The notes beneath the pieces are model-generated. The model worked only from the letters and a program-made list of their open reading frames with translations. It was not told the DNA's origin and did not search any database. Below, piece after piece: positions 28,126-36,424 of a DNA stretch of 64,000 bases (position 1 is the first letter of the stretch; each line of letters opens with the position of its first letter). Position numbers and translations under genes: made by a program. Origin of the DNA: Chloroflexota bacterium (GTDB taxonomy: Bacteria; Chloroflexota; Anaerolineae; UBA2200); the NCBI GenBank assembly GCA_030607875.1, contig JAUWJD010000012.1, forward strand, positions 18,248 to 82,247, in the 5' to 3' direction.

Positions 28126-28162
28126 AGTGAAGTGAAAGATAGTCTCAAGGACGAGAATACCG

Positions 28163-29650
28163 GTGGACGCGCATGCCTATGGCGCCAGCCTCTGCGAAGC
28201 CGACGCCGATCTCTTGAATAGCATCCGCAAAGCTCTGCCCATCCTGTCGGATCTCAGCCGCAGTGACCTTTTGCTCTATCTTCCTGTGGGAAGTGGAGAA
28301 GCAGTGGTCAGTGATCAGGCCAGGCCGCATTCCATCTTCCCGGTCTATGAGCAAGACCTGGTGGGCAAGCAAGTGGACCCACAGGGGGCTCCCTGGGTTT
28401 TCCAGGCTCTGTCCAGCATCCGGCTGCGGCGCGGAGTGCAGAGTGGCACGGTGCGAGATGCGCGCATCGTGCGTGAGGTCCTTCCGGTCTTGAGTGACGG
28501 GCGAGCCATTGCCGCTCTGAGCATCGAGACCAACCTGCTGGCACACGAGCGGCATCGCCGCCGCAGCGTGGCTTTTCGCCAGGCCATGCAGAGGCTGCAG
28601 GAGATGGTCCTGCGCGGTGAGTTGACCGGTGCGGAAGAGCTGTCGCCCTTTGGCGAGCACGATGGCATTGTCGTAGTGGACTTGCAGCGACGCATCCAAT
28701 ATGCGAGCGGCATCGCGGCGCACCTGTACCGCCGCATTGGCTATATGAGCAGCCTGCTCCATCAGAGCGTGTACGATCTGGAGACGGCTGACGCCGAGCT
28801 GGTGGATGAGGCTCTGAGCTGTGGCTCTTGCATCGAGCGTGAGAAGGAAGAGCACGGTCGCATCTGGATCCGCAAGGCCATCCCGCTGTACGTCCGCAGG
28901 GAGTGGTGGAGCTTCTGGCTGAGGCGTATTCCGGGACTGCCGTCTCCCGAGGGATCGGTGCCCGCGGGCGTGATGCTGACGGTGCACGATGCGACGGAGG
29001 CACGGGACAAGGAGGAGGAACTCAAGGCCAAGCTGGCCATGATCCAGGAGGTCCACCACCGTGTCAAGAACAACCTGCAGGTAATCGCTTCTCTGTTGCG
29101 CTTGGAGGCGCGGCGCGCGGATCTGCCTGAGGTTCAGCAGGCCTTGACGGAAACGGTCAACCGCATTCTGAGTGTGGCCGTGGTGCACGAGTTCCTGTCA
29201 TATGACAGCGCTGGCGTGATCAATCTGCGCGACGTGGCGCGGCGCATCGTTGAGCAGATGGGGCAGAGCGTCATGGATCCGGGCAAGGGCATCGAGTTCC
29301 GGTTGACTGGCCCGAGCATCTATCTGTCCGCGCAGAAAGCAACCGCATGCGCTTTGGTAATCAATGAGTTGTTGCTCAATGCGGTCGAGCACGGCTATGA
29401 GCACCGGGATGTCGGTCTGGTGACCATTGATCTGGTGGATGACGGCGAGTGGGTGACCATTGAGGTAGGCGACGATGGTGCGGGCTTGCCCGCTGACTTT
29501 GATCTCGATGCGCACGGCGGCCTGGGGCTGCGCATTGTGAGCATATTGGTTCAGGGCGACCTGAAAGGCAATTTCACACTGCATGGCGAAGAAGGGGTGA
29601 GGGCAGTAGCGACTTTCCCCAAGACATCTTTGGGAGGTGCAAAAAGTTGA
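28163..29650 (+). CDS. pdtaS: PdtaS-like sensor histidine kinase (HisKA_2)
   Basis: 495 residues from GTG 28163. The N-terminal ~150 residues match the H_kinase_N/GAF-like sensor of PdtaS kinases ('LPVGSGEAVVSDQARPHSI', 'ALSIETNLLAHERHRRRS'), followed by a PAS-like region (about 170-290). The HisKA_2 phosphoacceptor is His 299 in 'EVHHRVKNNLQVIASLLRLE'. The ATPase domain has 'INELLLNAVEHGY', 'VGDDGAGLPADFD' and 'GGLGLRIV'. No membrane helix is evident, so it is cytoplasmic. It overlaps pdtaR by four bases and should phosphorylate it. The stimulus is unknown. Confidence 0.9.
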   Translation: MDAHAYGASLCEADADLLNSIRKALPILSDLSRSDLLLYLPVGSGEAVVSDQARPHSIFPVYEQDLVGKQVDPQGAPWVFQALSSIRLRRGVQSGTVRDARIVREVLPVLSDGRAIAALSIETNLLAHERHRRRSVAFRQAMQRLQEMVLRGELTGAEELSPFGEHDGIVVVDLQRRIQYASGIAAHLYRRIGYMSSLLHQSVYDLETADAELVDEALSCGSCIEREKEEHGRIWIRKAIPLYVRREWWSFWLRRIPGLPSPEGSVPAGVMLTVHDATEARDKEEELKAKLAMIQEVHHRVKNNLQVIASLLRLEARRADLPEVQQALTETVNRILSVAVVHEFLSYDSAGVINLRDVARRIVEQMGQSVMDPGKGIEFRLTGPSIYLSAQKATACALVINELLLNAVEHGYEHRDVGLVTIDLVDDGEWVTIEVGDDGAGLPADFDLDAHGGLGLRIVSILVQGDLKGNFTLHGEEGVRAVATFPKTSLGGAKS

Positions 29651-30249
29651 AGCGAAAGAGGATATTGATCGCAGATGACGAGTCCATTATCCTGATGGAC
29701 TTGCGCGAGATGCTGACCAACCTGGGTTATCTGGTGGTGGGTGAGGCCAATGATGGTCAGAGCGCGGTGAACATGGCCCGTGAACTCCGGCCAGACCTGG
29801 TGGTGATGGACATCAAGATGCCGGACATGGATGGCATCGAGGCTGCCCGGGTGCTGACCGCGGAGAAGATTGCGCCAGTGCTGTTGCTGACAGCCTACAG
29901 CCAGCAAGATCTGATCGAGCAGGCCAGAGAGGCAGGCGTCGTTGGATACCTGGTCAAGCCTTTCCGGGAGTCGAATCTTGCCCCGGCCATTGAGATCACT
30001 CTAGCCCGGTTCGACGAATTCCAGGTGGTGCAGAAGGAAGTTGACGACCTCAAGGAAGCGCTGGAAACGCGCAAGCTCGTGGATCGTGCCAAAGGCATTC
30101 TAATGGACAGCCAGGGTCTGTCAGAGCAGGAAGCCTTTCGGCGCATCCAGAAAATGAGCATGAATACTCGCCGGGCGATGAAAGAGATCGCCGAGGCCAT
30201 CATCCTGACACATGACGTGGAAGGGGAGAAACAGCAGCCAACGTCTTGA
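29647..30249 (+). CDS. pdtaR: PdtaR-like response regulator with ANTAR RNA-binding domain
   Basis: 200 residues from TTG 29647 (ribosome site GGGAGGTG, 29634-29641), overlapping the kinase stop (TTGA). The receiver domain has the acidic pair D10/D11, phosphoacceptor D55 in 'VVMDIKMPD' and Lys in 'YLVKPF'. The C-terminal ANTAR domain ('LVDRAKGILMDSQGLSEQEA') binds RNA hairpins and prevents termination in known systems. With PdtaS it forms a two-component system acting at RNA level. Confidence 0.93.
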   Translation: MKRKRILIADDESIILMDLREMLTNLGYLVVGEANDGQSAVNMARELRPDLVVMDIKMPDMDGIEAARVLTAEKIAPVLLLTAYSQQDLIEQAREAGVVGYLVKPFRESNLAPAIEITLARFDEFQVVQKEVDDLKEALETRKLVDRAKGILMDSQGLSEQEAFRRIQKMSMNTRRAMKEIAEAIILTHDVEGEKQQPTS

Positions 30250-30259
30250 CCTGCTCGTT

Positions 30260-30589
30260 CACCGCAGAGACGCAGAGCACGCCGAGAGATGAAAATAGAC
30301 GAGATTAGCGGCCAAGTCATTGGCGCTGCTTGGGTGGGTGGAAAGTGGGCCTGTTGATCAACTTCAATGTTCCGGTGCTCAAGCGAGGGCTCTGGCGGCT
30401 GGTGTGGGGTTTGGAGGAATAGTCCGTTCCTGCGTCGCTCTTTCTCGCCCTTGCGGTAGCGCAGATTACGTCACTGCAGTGAAGGGTGGGTGCATGTACC
30501 GCAATGGTGCGGGGGGAATGAAAACGTGATGCGCTCGCGGAAGCCATTGCCATTTAGGCTTTCTCTGTGTTCTCTGCGCCTCAGCGGTG
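30260..30589. mobile_element. Non-autonomous element with imperfect 18-bp inverted ends
   Basis: CACCGCAGAGACGCAGAG (30260-30277) and the complement of CTCTGCGCCTCAGCGGTG (30572-30589) match at 16 of 18 positions. Inside is a decayed GxxExxY gene. A compact solo version of the same repeat lies at 48545-48596. The right end supplies a GTG (30587) in frame with the next gene. Confidence 0.65.
30289..30422 (+). pseudogene. GxxExxY-family gene remnant
   Basis: From ATG 30289 the frame reads 'MKIDEISGQVIGAA', the conserved N-terminus of GxxExxY proteins. A second frame reads 'GLLINFNVPVLKRGLWRLVW' to the stop at 30420-30422, matching their C-terminus. The central ~80 residues are deleted. The rest of the element to 30604 shows no gene. 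Confidence 0.65.
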
Positions 30590-30604
30590 AAAGAAAAGCT
30601 GCAC

Positions 30605-32293
30605 ATGATCAATAGGCTTGGGGTGCTCAACCTGCGCCTGGCTCTGCCAAAGCTCCTGTTAGCGGTAATAATCCTTGCGCTCGGTCTTGTTCTAGCTCTC
30701 TTGCCTGCGAAGTGGGCTGTAGCGCTGCTTGTGGGGAGCGTGCTGCTGCTGGCGCTCCTCATCCGACCGCAGTATGCTCTTTGTCTCCTGGCCTTTGCAG
30801 TTCCCTTTGGATCCATTCGTCAGTTGTCCCTGGGGCCGGTGAATGTTGGCCTCGCCGAGGTGCTGATCGCCCTCTTGTTTGCCTTCTGGTTTGCGCATAT
30901 GGTTGTCGACAGGCGTATCACCGTCCCTCGTGCGCCCTTGCTCCTCCCTCTGCTCCTTTTCCTCGCTGCTATCCTGCTCTCGACACTAGTTACGGCCTCC
31001 TTTGAACTCAGCGTTAAAGAGCTGGTAAAGTGGCTGGAAGTTATCATCATCTATTGGTTCATGGCGGATATGGTAGACGAGCGTTGGGGTCGATGGCTGG
31101 TCTGGGCATTGCTGGCTGCTGGAAGCGCCGAAGCCCTGGTAGGGGTCTACCAATTCCTTCGTCGCATCGGTCCGGAGGGGTTCATCCTCTTTGGACGCTT
31201 TATGCGCGCCTACGGGCACTTTGCACAACCCAATCCCTTTGCCGGTTACCTGGGCCTCAGCCTGCCCCTGGCCTACGCCCTGGCTCTGGAGGCCCTGGAC
31301 GTTTGGCGATTGAAGGTGTGGACGGAGCAGACTGGGATTCGACGCATGGTGGCACAGGGCGCGCCATATGCCATCTTTGCCTCCTTTGCTGTGATGTCTG
31401 CAGCGATGGCGATGAGTTGGTCACGTGGCGGTTGGGTGGGCCTGGCGGCTGCGCTCGTTGTAGTCACTGTGTTACGCAGTCGAAGGGCGTGGATCGGCGC
31501 CATCGCCGTTGGGTTGTTGGTAGCATACTTGCTCCTCATCGGCGGTGCGCAATACCTGCCGGCAACGCTGGGGCAGAGAGTTGTGGACTTTGTTCCTTAT
31601 CTGGGCGGCGTGGATGTGACCGCCGTAGAGGTGACCGATGCCAACTGGGCGGTGATTGAACGCATGGCTCATTGGCAGGCCGCTCTGGGCATGTTCTCCG
31701 ATCACCCGTGGCTCGGGGTGGGCATTGGCAACTACCCTGTGGCCTACTCGCAGTACGCGTTGGGGCGCTGGCGGGATCCCCTGGGACATGCGCATAACTA
31801 CTACCTCAACATCGCCGCCGAGGCAGGCCTCATCGGCCTGAGCGCGTACCTGATCCTCTTTGGGGCTTGTCTGATCCAGGCCTGGCGTGTGATCCGGCGC
31901 ACCGGGCCACCCGTTGGTCACGCTGAGCCCATGCGCTTTGCGGGGGGTGAACTTCGCAAGGAGGCTCGATCTACCGCGAAGCCGGAGATTCTTCGCTGCG
32001 CTCAGAAAGACACGTCAACGGCCATGGCAGGACACAGCCCTGCCCAAGCAATGGCAGGACAAGGCTATTGGCGGGCAGTGGCACTGGGCGCGATGGGCGT
32101 GCTGGTGCATTTGTCTGTGCACAACTTGTTCGACAACCTCTTTGTCCACAGTATGAATGTGCAACTGGCACTCGTCCTTGGCTTGCTGCTTGTTGCTGAC
32201 AAGAGCCAGCCTCTGTCCTACAGGGACTGGCCCAAGGGCCGTCCGCAAGGCGCGGCCGAAGGGGCGAACGCCCAACATGCGTATCGGCATTGA
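30605..32293 (+). CDS. O-antigen ligase (Wzy_C) family membrane protein
   Basis: 562 residues from ATG 30605; an in-frame GTG at 30587 lies inside a repeat end and is less likely. About a dozen membrane helices and a large outer loop. The Wzy_C signature region is 'AMSWSRGGWVGLAAALVVV' followed by 'HPWLGVGIGNYPVAY' and 'GHAHNYYLNIAAEAGLIGL'. Members join or polymerise lipid-linked glycans on the outer face of the membrane. Between the last helices, about 60 residues are of low complexity, and 13 of them derive from an interspersed repeat at 31975-32012. It overlaps the next glycosyltransferase gene by 17 bases. Confidence 0.85.
   Translation: MINRLGVLNLRLALPKLLLAVIILALGLVLALLPAKWAVALLVGSVLLLALLIRPQYALCLLAFAVPFGSIRQLSLGPVNVGLAEVLIALLFAFWFAHMVVDRRITVPRAPLLLPLLLFLAAILLSTLVTASFELSVKELVKWLEVIIIYWFMADMVDERWGRWLVWALLAAGSAEALVGVYQFLRRIGPEGFILFGRFMRAYGHFAQPNPFAGYLGLSLPLAYALALEALDVWRLKVWTEQTGIRRMVAQGAPYAIFASFAVMSAAMAMSWSRGGWVGLAAALVVVTVLRSRRAWIGAIAVGLLVAYLLLIGGAQYLPATLGQRVVDFVPYLGGVDVTAVEVTDANWAVIERMAHWQAALGMFSDHPWLGVGIGNYPVAYSQYALGRWRDPLGHAHNYYLNIAAEAGLIGLSAYLILFGACLIQAWRVIRRTGPPVGHAEPMRFAGGELRKEARSTAKPEILRCAQKDTSTAMAGHSPAQAMAGQGYWRAVALGAMGVLVHLSVHNLFDNLFVHSMNVQLALVLGLLLVADKSQPLSYRDWPKGRPQGAAEGANAQHAYRH
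31975..32012. repeat. Interspersed repeat translated within the O-antigen ligase gene
   Basis: The stretch GCGAAGCCGGAGATTCTTCG followed by CTGCGCTCAGAAAGACA matches a common bacterial interspersed repeat form ('GAGATTCTTCGCTGCGCTCAGAATGACA' type, recognised from memory). Here it is read in frame as 'KPEILRCAQKDT', inside a hydrophilic loop between membrane helices. Confidence 0.6.
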
Positions 32294-33455
32294 TTACACA
32301 GCGGCAGTGCGCCAAGGTGCGGGCATCGGGCGCTACACGCGACACCTGGTCCATGCCCTGCTGGAGCTTGACCAACAGAATGAATACGTCTTGTTGGCCG
32401 CCACCGCCGGCAGCAGGGGAGCAATCAAATCCCAGGGTGACAGAGCTTGCTCGGGATTTGGTCATGGGGCATTCGATATTGCACGCAGCGCTAACGTACG
32501 CGCGGTCAATCTGCCTGTGTCCGACCGCACCCTGGCTATCCTCTGGCACCGCTTGCGACTGCCATTGTGGGTAGAGTTGGTCTGTGGTGCGTTGGATGTA
32601 TTTCACTCCCCGGATTTTACCTTGCCGCCTGTGCGCCGGGCACGCACGGTGCTGACCGTTCATGATCTTTCCTTCATGCGCGTACCCGAGTGCTCTGATC
32701 CTGGCCTGCGTTCCTATCTGTTGCAGGCCGTACCCAGATCAGTGCGCCGTGCGGACATCGTACTGGCCGACTCGCAGTGCACCCGCATGGATGTGATCGA
32801 GTTGCTGGGCGCAGATGCAGCTCGAGTGGAGGTCATCTATCCGGGGGTAGAGCGGCGTTTCCAGCGTGTGAGAGATGCCGATGTGCTGCAGGCGGTACGC
32901 AAGCGTTATGGCCTGCCAGCGCGTTTTGTGCTCGGGCTGGGAACACTGCAGCCGCGGAAGAACTTTGAACGCTTGATCGAGGCTTACGCCAGGCTTAGAG
33001 GAGACGAGGGGAGTGACATTCAGTTGGTTATCGTCGGTGCCACAGGTTGGATGTATGAAGGCATCTTTCGACGGGTTGCAGAGCTGGAGTTAAAGGGCTC
33101 AGTACACTTCCCAGGCTATGTCGCTGACGACGACCTGCCGGCCCTGTATACCCTGGCAGACCTGTTTGTCTTTCCCTCTCTCTACGAGGGCTTTGGTCTG
33201 CCCCCGCTCGAAGCAATGGCCTGTGAGACGCCGGTGGTCACTTCCAATGTCTCATCGTTGCCTGAGGTGGTTGGCGATGCGGCGTTGAAGGTCAATCCCC
33301 TGGACGGCGCTGCACTGGCACAGGCGATGCAGGGTGTGCTCAGTGACGTGTCCCTGCGTAACGAGATGACCCAGCGTGGGATGGCGCAGGCACGGGCCTT
33401 TACGTGGGCGCGGGCGGCGACGAAACTACTAGGGGTGTATCAGAGATTGGCCTAG
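32277..33455 (+). CDS. GT4-family glycosyltransferase
   Basis: 392 residues from ATG 32277, overlapping the O-antigen ligase end by 17 bases. GT-B fold. The N-terminal 'MRIGIDYTAAVRQGAGIGRY' is the acceptor domain; 'LGTLQPRKNFERLIEAYARL' and 'PSLYEGFGLPPLEAMACETP' with 'SSLPEVVGDAAL' form the nucleotide-sugar domain, the E-x7-E motif included. It is likely retaining and probably adds a hexose such as mannose to a surface glycan, in line with the ligase next to it. Donor and acceptor are not determined. Confidence 0.9.
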   Translation: MRIGIDYTAAVRQGAGIGRYTRHLVHALLELDQQNEYVLLAATAGSRGAIKSQGDRACSGFGHGAFDIARSANVRAVNLPVSDRTLAILWHRLRLPLWVELVCGALDVFHSPDFTLPPVRRARTVLTVHDLSFMRVPECSDPGLRSYLLQAVPRSVRRADIVLADSQCTRMDVIELLGADAARVEVIYPGVERRFQRVRDADVLQAVRKRYGLPARFVLGLGTLQPRKNFERLIEAYARLRGDEGSDIQLVIVGATGWMYEGIFRRVAELELKGSVHFPGYVADDDLPALYTLADLFVFPSLYEGFGLPPLEAMACETPVVTSNVSSLPEVVGDAALKVNPLDGAALAQAMQGVLSDVSLRNEMTQRGMAQARAFTWARAATKLLGVYQRLA

Positions 33456-33518
33456 ACGGTAGCTGCCGCACTTTTTCTGGGGCCAGCAGCAACAAAATCT
33501 GTTCTGCGGGCTGCTGGT

Positions 33519-33547
33519 TTGCACCTTTTGCCTGGTGGTGTTACAAT
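33519..33547 (+). promoter_or_regulatory. Sigma-70-type promoter of the aminotransferase gene
   Basis: -35 TTGCAC (33519-33524), a 17-base spacer, -10 TACAAT (33542-33547). It shows that the open frame upstream of ATG 33606 is not coding. Confidence 0.65.
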
Positions 33548-33605
33548 AACAATTGCCCTTGTCTTTCGGCGAGATCGACAGTCAATACTTCAAGGAGGAA
33601 GCGAA

Positions 33606-34787
33606 ATGAAATTGGCACAGAGAATGTCGCGACTGGGCACCGAGACTGCTTTCGAGGTGCTGGTGAGGGCCCGGGCATTGGAGGCTCAGGGCCGAGAGGT
33701 TGTACACCTGGAGATTGGAGAGCCCGACTTTGACACGCCTTCCAACATCATTGAAGCGGCGTGTCGTGCCTTGCACAGCGGCTACACGCACTATGGGCCG
33801 TCCGCCGGGCTGCCTGAATTCCGCAAAGCCATCGCTGAAGATGTCTCCAAGTCGCGTGGCATCAAGGTCGATCCGAACCAGGTTGTTGTCACCCCAGGTG
33901 GAAAACCGATCATGTTCTTCACCATTATGGCCCTGGCTGAGCCCGGTGATGAAGTGATCTACCCCAACCCCGGTTACCCTATCTATGAGTCCGTAATCAA
34001 CTTTGTAGGTGCAAAGGCCGTGCCCCTACGCTTTTCGGAGGAGCGCGAATTCCGCTTTGACGTTGACGAATTGCGAAGCAAGGTCACTCCTCGCACCAGA
34101 ATGATCATCATCAACTCGCCGCACAATCCTTGTGGCAGCATGCTGTCCTTGGACGATTTGCAAGCTATCGCCGAGATTGCTACAGAGCGCGATATCATGG
34201 TCCTTTCGGACGAGATTTACATCCGGCTCGTGTACGAAGGCGAGTTCGCGAGCGTTACACGTTTCCCCGGTATGATGGAGCACACGATCATCCTGGATGG
34301 CTTTTCCAAGACCTATGCCATGACTGGTTGGCGACTGGGTTACGGAGTCATGCCGGAAGAATTGGCCACGCAGGTGGCCAAGCTGATGACAAACTCGAAT
34401 TCGTGCACGGCAAGCGCAACGCAAATCGCGGGTCTCGAGGCCCTCACAGGCCCACAGGATGAATCCTACAAGATGGCGGCTGCGTTCAAGAAACGGCGTG
34501 ATGTCATCGTCAAGGGCTTGAACGAGATCCCAGGCATCCGTTGCTTGCTGCCCAGGGGTGCCTTTTATGCATTCCCGAATGTCGAAGGGGTTATCAAGCG
34601 GGGCAAGTTTGCCAACTCCAAGGCACTGGCGGACTATCTTCTGCAAGAGGCCGGGGTCGCCTCGCTGTCCGGCGCTGCCTTTGGCGAGTATGGGGAAGGC
34701 TACTTGCGCTTCTCGTACGCGAACTCGATTGAGAATATCAGCAAGGCACTGCAGTGGATTGGTGAGGCGGTGGCCAAGCTGGGCTAG
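33606..34787 (+). CDS. Class I/II PLP-dependent aminotransferase (aspartate aminotransferase-like)
   Basis: 393 residues from ATG 33606 with AAGGAGGAAG just upstream. It moves an amino group between an amino acid and a 2-oxoacid. The PLP lysine is K235 in 'DGFSKTYAMTGWRLGY'; 'INSPHNPCGSMLS' holds the Asn that contacts PLP and 'SDEIYIRL' the Asp. The C-terminal Arg region 'YLRFSYANS' is present. Subgroup AspC (type Ib) is most likely; substrate range cannot be told from sequence alone. Confidence 0.9.
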   Translation: MKLAQRMSRLGTETAFEVLVRARALEAQGREVVHLEIGEPDFDTPSNIIEAACRALHSGYTHYGPSAGLPEFRKAIAEDVSKSRGIKVDPNQVVVTPGGKPIMFFTIMALAEPGDEVIYPNPGYPIYESVINFVGAKAVPLRFSEEREFRFDVDELRSKVTPRTRMIIINSPHNPCGSMLSLDDLQAIAEIATERDIMVLSDEIYIRLVYEGEFASVTRFPGMMEHTIILDGFSKTYAMTGWRLGYGVMPEELATQVAKLMTNSNSCTASATQIAGLEALTGPQDESYKMAAAFKKRRDVIVKGLNEIPGIRCLLPRGAFYAFPNVEGVIKRGKFANSKALADYLLQEAGVASLSGAAFGEYGEGYLRFSYANSIENISKALQWIGEAVAKLG

Positions 34788-34814
34788 CACAAGGCAAATC
34801 CAAGATCACAAACC

Positions 34815-34867
34815 CAAATGACCAAATACCAGGGGTTCGATACCTTAGGATTTGGTCATTTGTTTTT
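34815..34867 (+). terminator. Hairpin with T tract after the aminotransferase gene; repeat copy
   Basis: CAAATGACCAAAT (34815-34827) and ATTTGGTCATTTG (34850-34862) are exact complements, followed by TTTTTGG. On the minus strand the right arm encodes the last residues of the DNRLRE protein. Confidence 0.65.
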
Positions 34868-35672
34868 GGTCATTGTGAATGGTGATTGGCAGGTAGAGCC
34901 GGTGTGGTGTCGCCGTCGGTGTCGCTGTCTGCGTCGCTGTCATCGTCGCAGTTGGTGTATTCGTTAGAGTGCTCGTACAGGTGGGCGTTGGCGTAGGGGT
35001 TGGCGGATTCCAGTGCACTTCGAGCCAGGGATGCCGGGTGCTGTCAATGAAGCGGGAGGAATAGAACGCAGTTCTGCCAAAGGCCTCGCTGTATCCGCGC
35101 AACATCAGGCCATGATTGCTCCCATTGACCCATTGTTGTACGATGCTTGTCACGGGAATGTCCGCCCACGTCCCCTGGGCGGTGGTTTCCGTCACTTCGT
35201 TGGGATAGTGGCTCTGGCAGCGGTCGCTGCTGCCGTTGCCGCCTGGCACTGCCCAAGGCACGCCGGAGGAAGCGTGGTGCCAGGTGGCTTCTTCGGGGCT
35301 CCATGCTTTCTTCATGCAGTAGGCAGCGAACTTGCACGGCGCACGGAATGTGTCCGGGTTTTGTCCGAGCGGTACGTATAGATGCAGTCGGGCGAATGTG
35401 ACACTGGAGCCGGGCGGGATAGAAGAAACGTCGAATTTGAGCAAGGGTACGATCTTGTCATCCGCACGGAGTATCAGCCATGTAGTCTCGAAATGATGTG
35501 GTATGTGTGGCTGATAAAAGTCGATGTAGGTATCGGCAGAAACTTGGAACTGGTGCCAGTCTTGCGCCACAGTCCCTTGCCCAAGGCCGGGCAGAACCCA
35601 AACAAGTGCCATGGCGCTTGTCAGGCACAAGGTGACGATGAACCAACTCACTCTCGGCAGTGCTTTGTGCAT
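34845..35672 (-). CDS. Secreted DNRLRE-type protein
   Basis: 275 residues. Signal peptide 1-36. The body (about 40-220) matches the DNRLRE/CBM96-like beta-sandwich: 'ADTYIDFYQP...TTWLILRADD', 'LLKFDVSSIPPGSSVTFARL' and 'YSEAFGRTAFYSSRF'. It is followed by a Thr/Pro linker and a tail 'HRLYLPITIHNDQKQMTKS'. Such domains bind or pack on surface polysaccharides. The last eight or so residues come from the repeat at 34815-34867, so the original C-terminus was probably near 'LYLPITI', like the beta-propeller protein. Confidence 0.75.
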   Translation of the reverse strand: MHKALPRVSWFIVTLCLTSAMALVWVLPGLGQGTVAQDWHQFQVSADTYIDFYQPHIPHHFETTWLILRADDKIVPLLKFDVSSIPPGSSVTFARLHLYVPLGQNPDTFRAPCKFAAYCMKKAWSPEEATWHHASSGVPWAVPGGNGSSDRCQSHYPNEVTETTAQGTWADIPVTSIVQQWVNGSNHGLMLRGYSEAFGRTAFYSSRFIDSTRHPWLEVHWNPPTPTPTPTCTSTLTNTPTATMTATQTATPTATPHRLYLPITIHNDQKQMTKS

Positions 35673-35744
35673 GTTTTTTCTCCCTCTGTCTGGGATGTAT
35701 CCCCTTAGAGCCCCGATAGACCGGACAAAGATGGCGCGAGGTCG

Positions 35745-36296
35745 CTACGTCTTCTCGTACTTCTCTGGCTTCAGTACGCCAATGTAGGGAAGGCTGCGAT
35801 AGATCTCGGCAAAGTCCAGGCCGTAGCCGATGACGAACTTGTTGGGAATCTCGAACCCGACATAGTCCACCGAAATGTCGATCTGGCGACGAGAAGGCTT
35901 GTTCAGCAGGGTGCAGATGCGCAGGCTCTTTGGATGCCTGGTCTGCAGGTTGCGCGTGATGTAGTTGAGTGTGCGGCCGGTATCAATGATGTCTTCCACA
36001 ATCAGCACGTTGCGGCCTTCGATGTTCGTGTCCAGGTCTTTCAAGATGCGCACGATGCCGCTGGACTCGGTGCTGGCCCCGTAGCTGGAGATGGCCATGA
36101 AATCAATGGAATGTGCAATGGTGATCTCACGCATCAGGTCAGCGAGAAAAGTGATGGCTCCCTTCAACACGCAAACCAGCACCAAATCCTGCCTCTCATA
36201 GTCCTTCGAGATTTGCCGGCCTAGCTCTCGTATCCTTTCCTGGATTTGCTTCTCGGTGATCAGGATTTCTGCCACATCACTGTCAAGGTTGGACAT
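35745..36296 (-). CDS. hpt: Hypoxanthine-guanine phosphoribosyltransferase
   Basis: 183 residues. It converts hypoxanthine or guanine with PRPP to IMP or GMP. 'VLIVEDIIDTGRTL' (97-110) is the PRPP loop, 'CVLKGAITFLADL' the Lys-Gly cis-peptide region, 'SSYGAST' the flexible loop and 'PNKFVIGYGLDFAE' the purine-binding part. With apt and upp it completes a base-salvage set in this window. Confidence 0.96.
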   Translation of the reverse strand: MSNLDSDVAEILITEKQIQERIRELGRQISKDYERQDLVLVCVLKGAITFLADLMREITIAHSIDFMAISSYGASTESSGIVRILKDLDTNIEGRNVLIVEDIIDTGRTLNYITRNLQTRHPKSLRICTLLNKPSRRQIDISVDYVGFEIPNKFVIGYGLDFAEIYRSLPYIGVLKPEKYEKT

Positions 36297-36424
36297 AGGC
36301 CTTCTCTCCCACAGGTTCTGATGATTCTATGGATTGCTGAATCAACAATCAGGCTCCCTCGGCTGCTACCAAGAGTTCGCTACTGCGTGTAGGGTGGCGG
36401 CATGATCGCCTAGCCCCACTGCCC

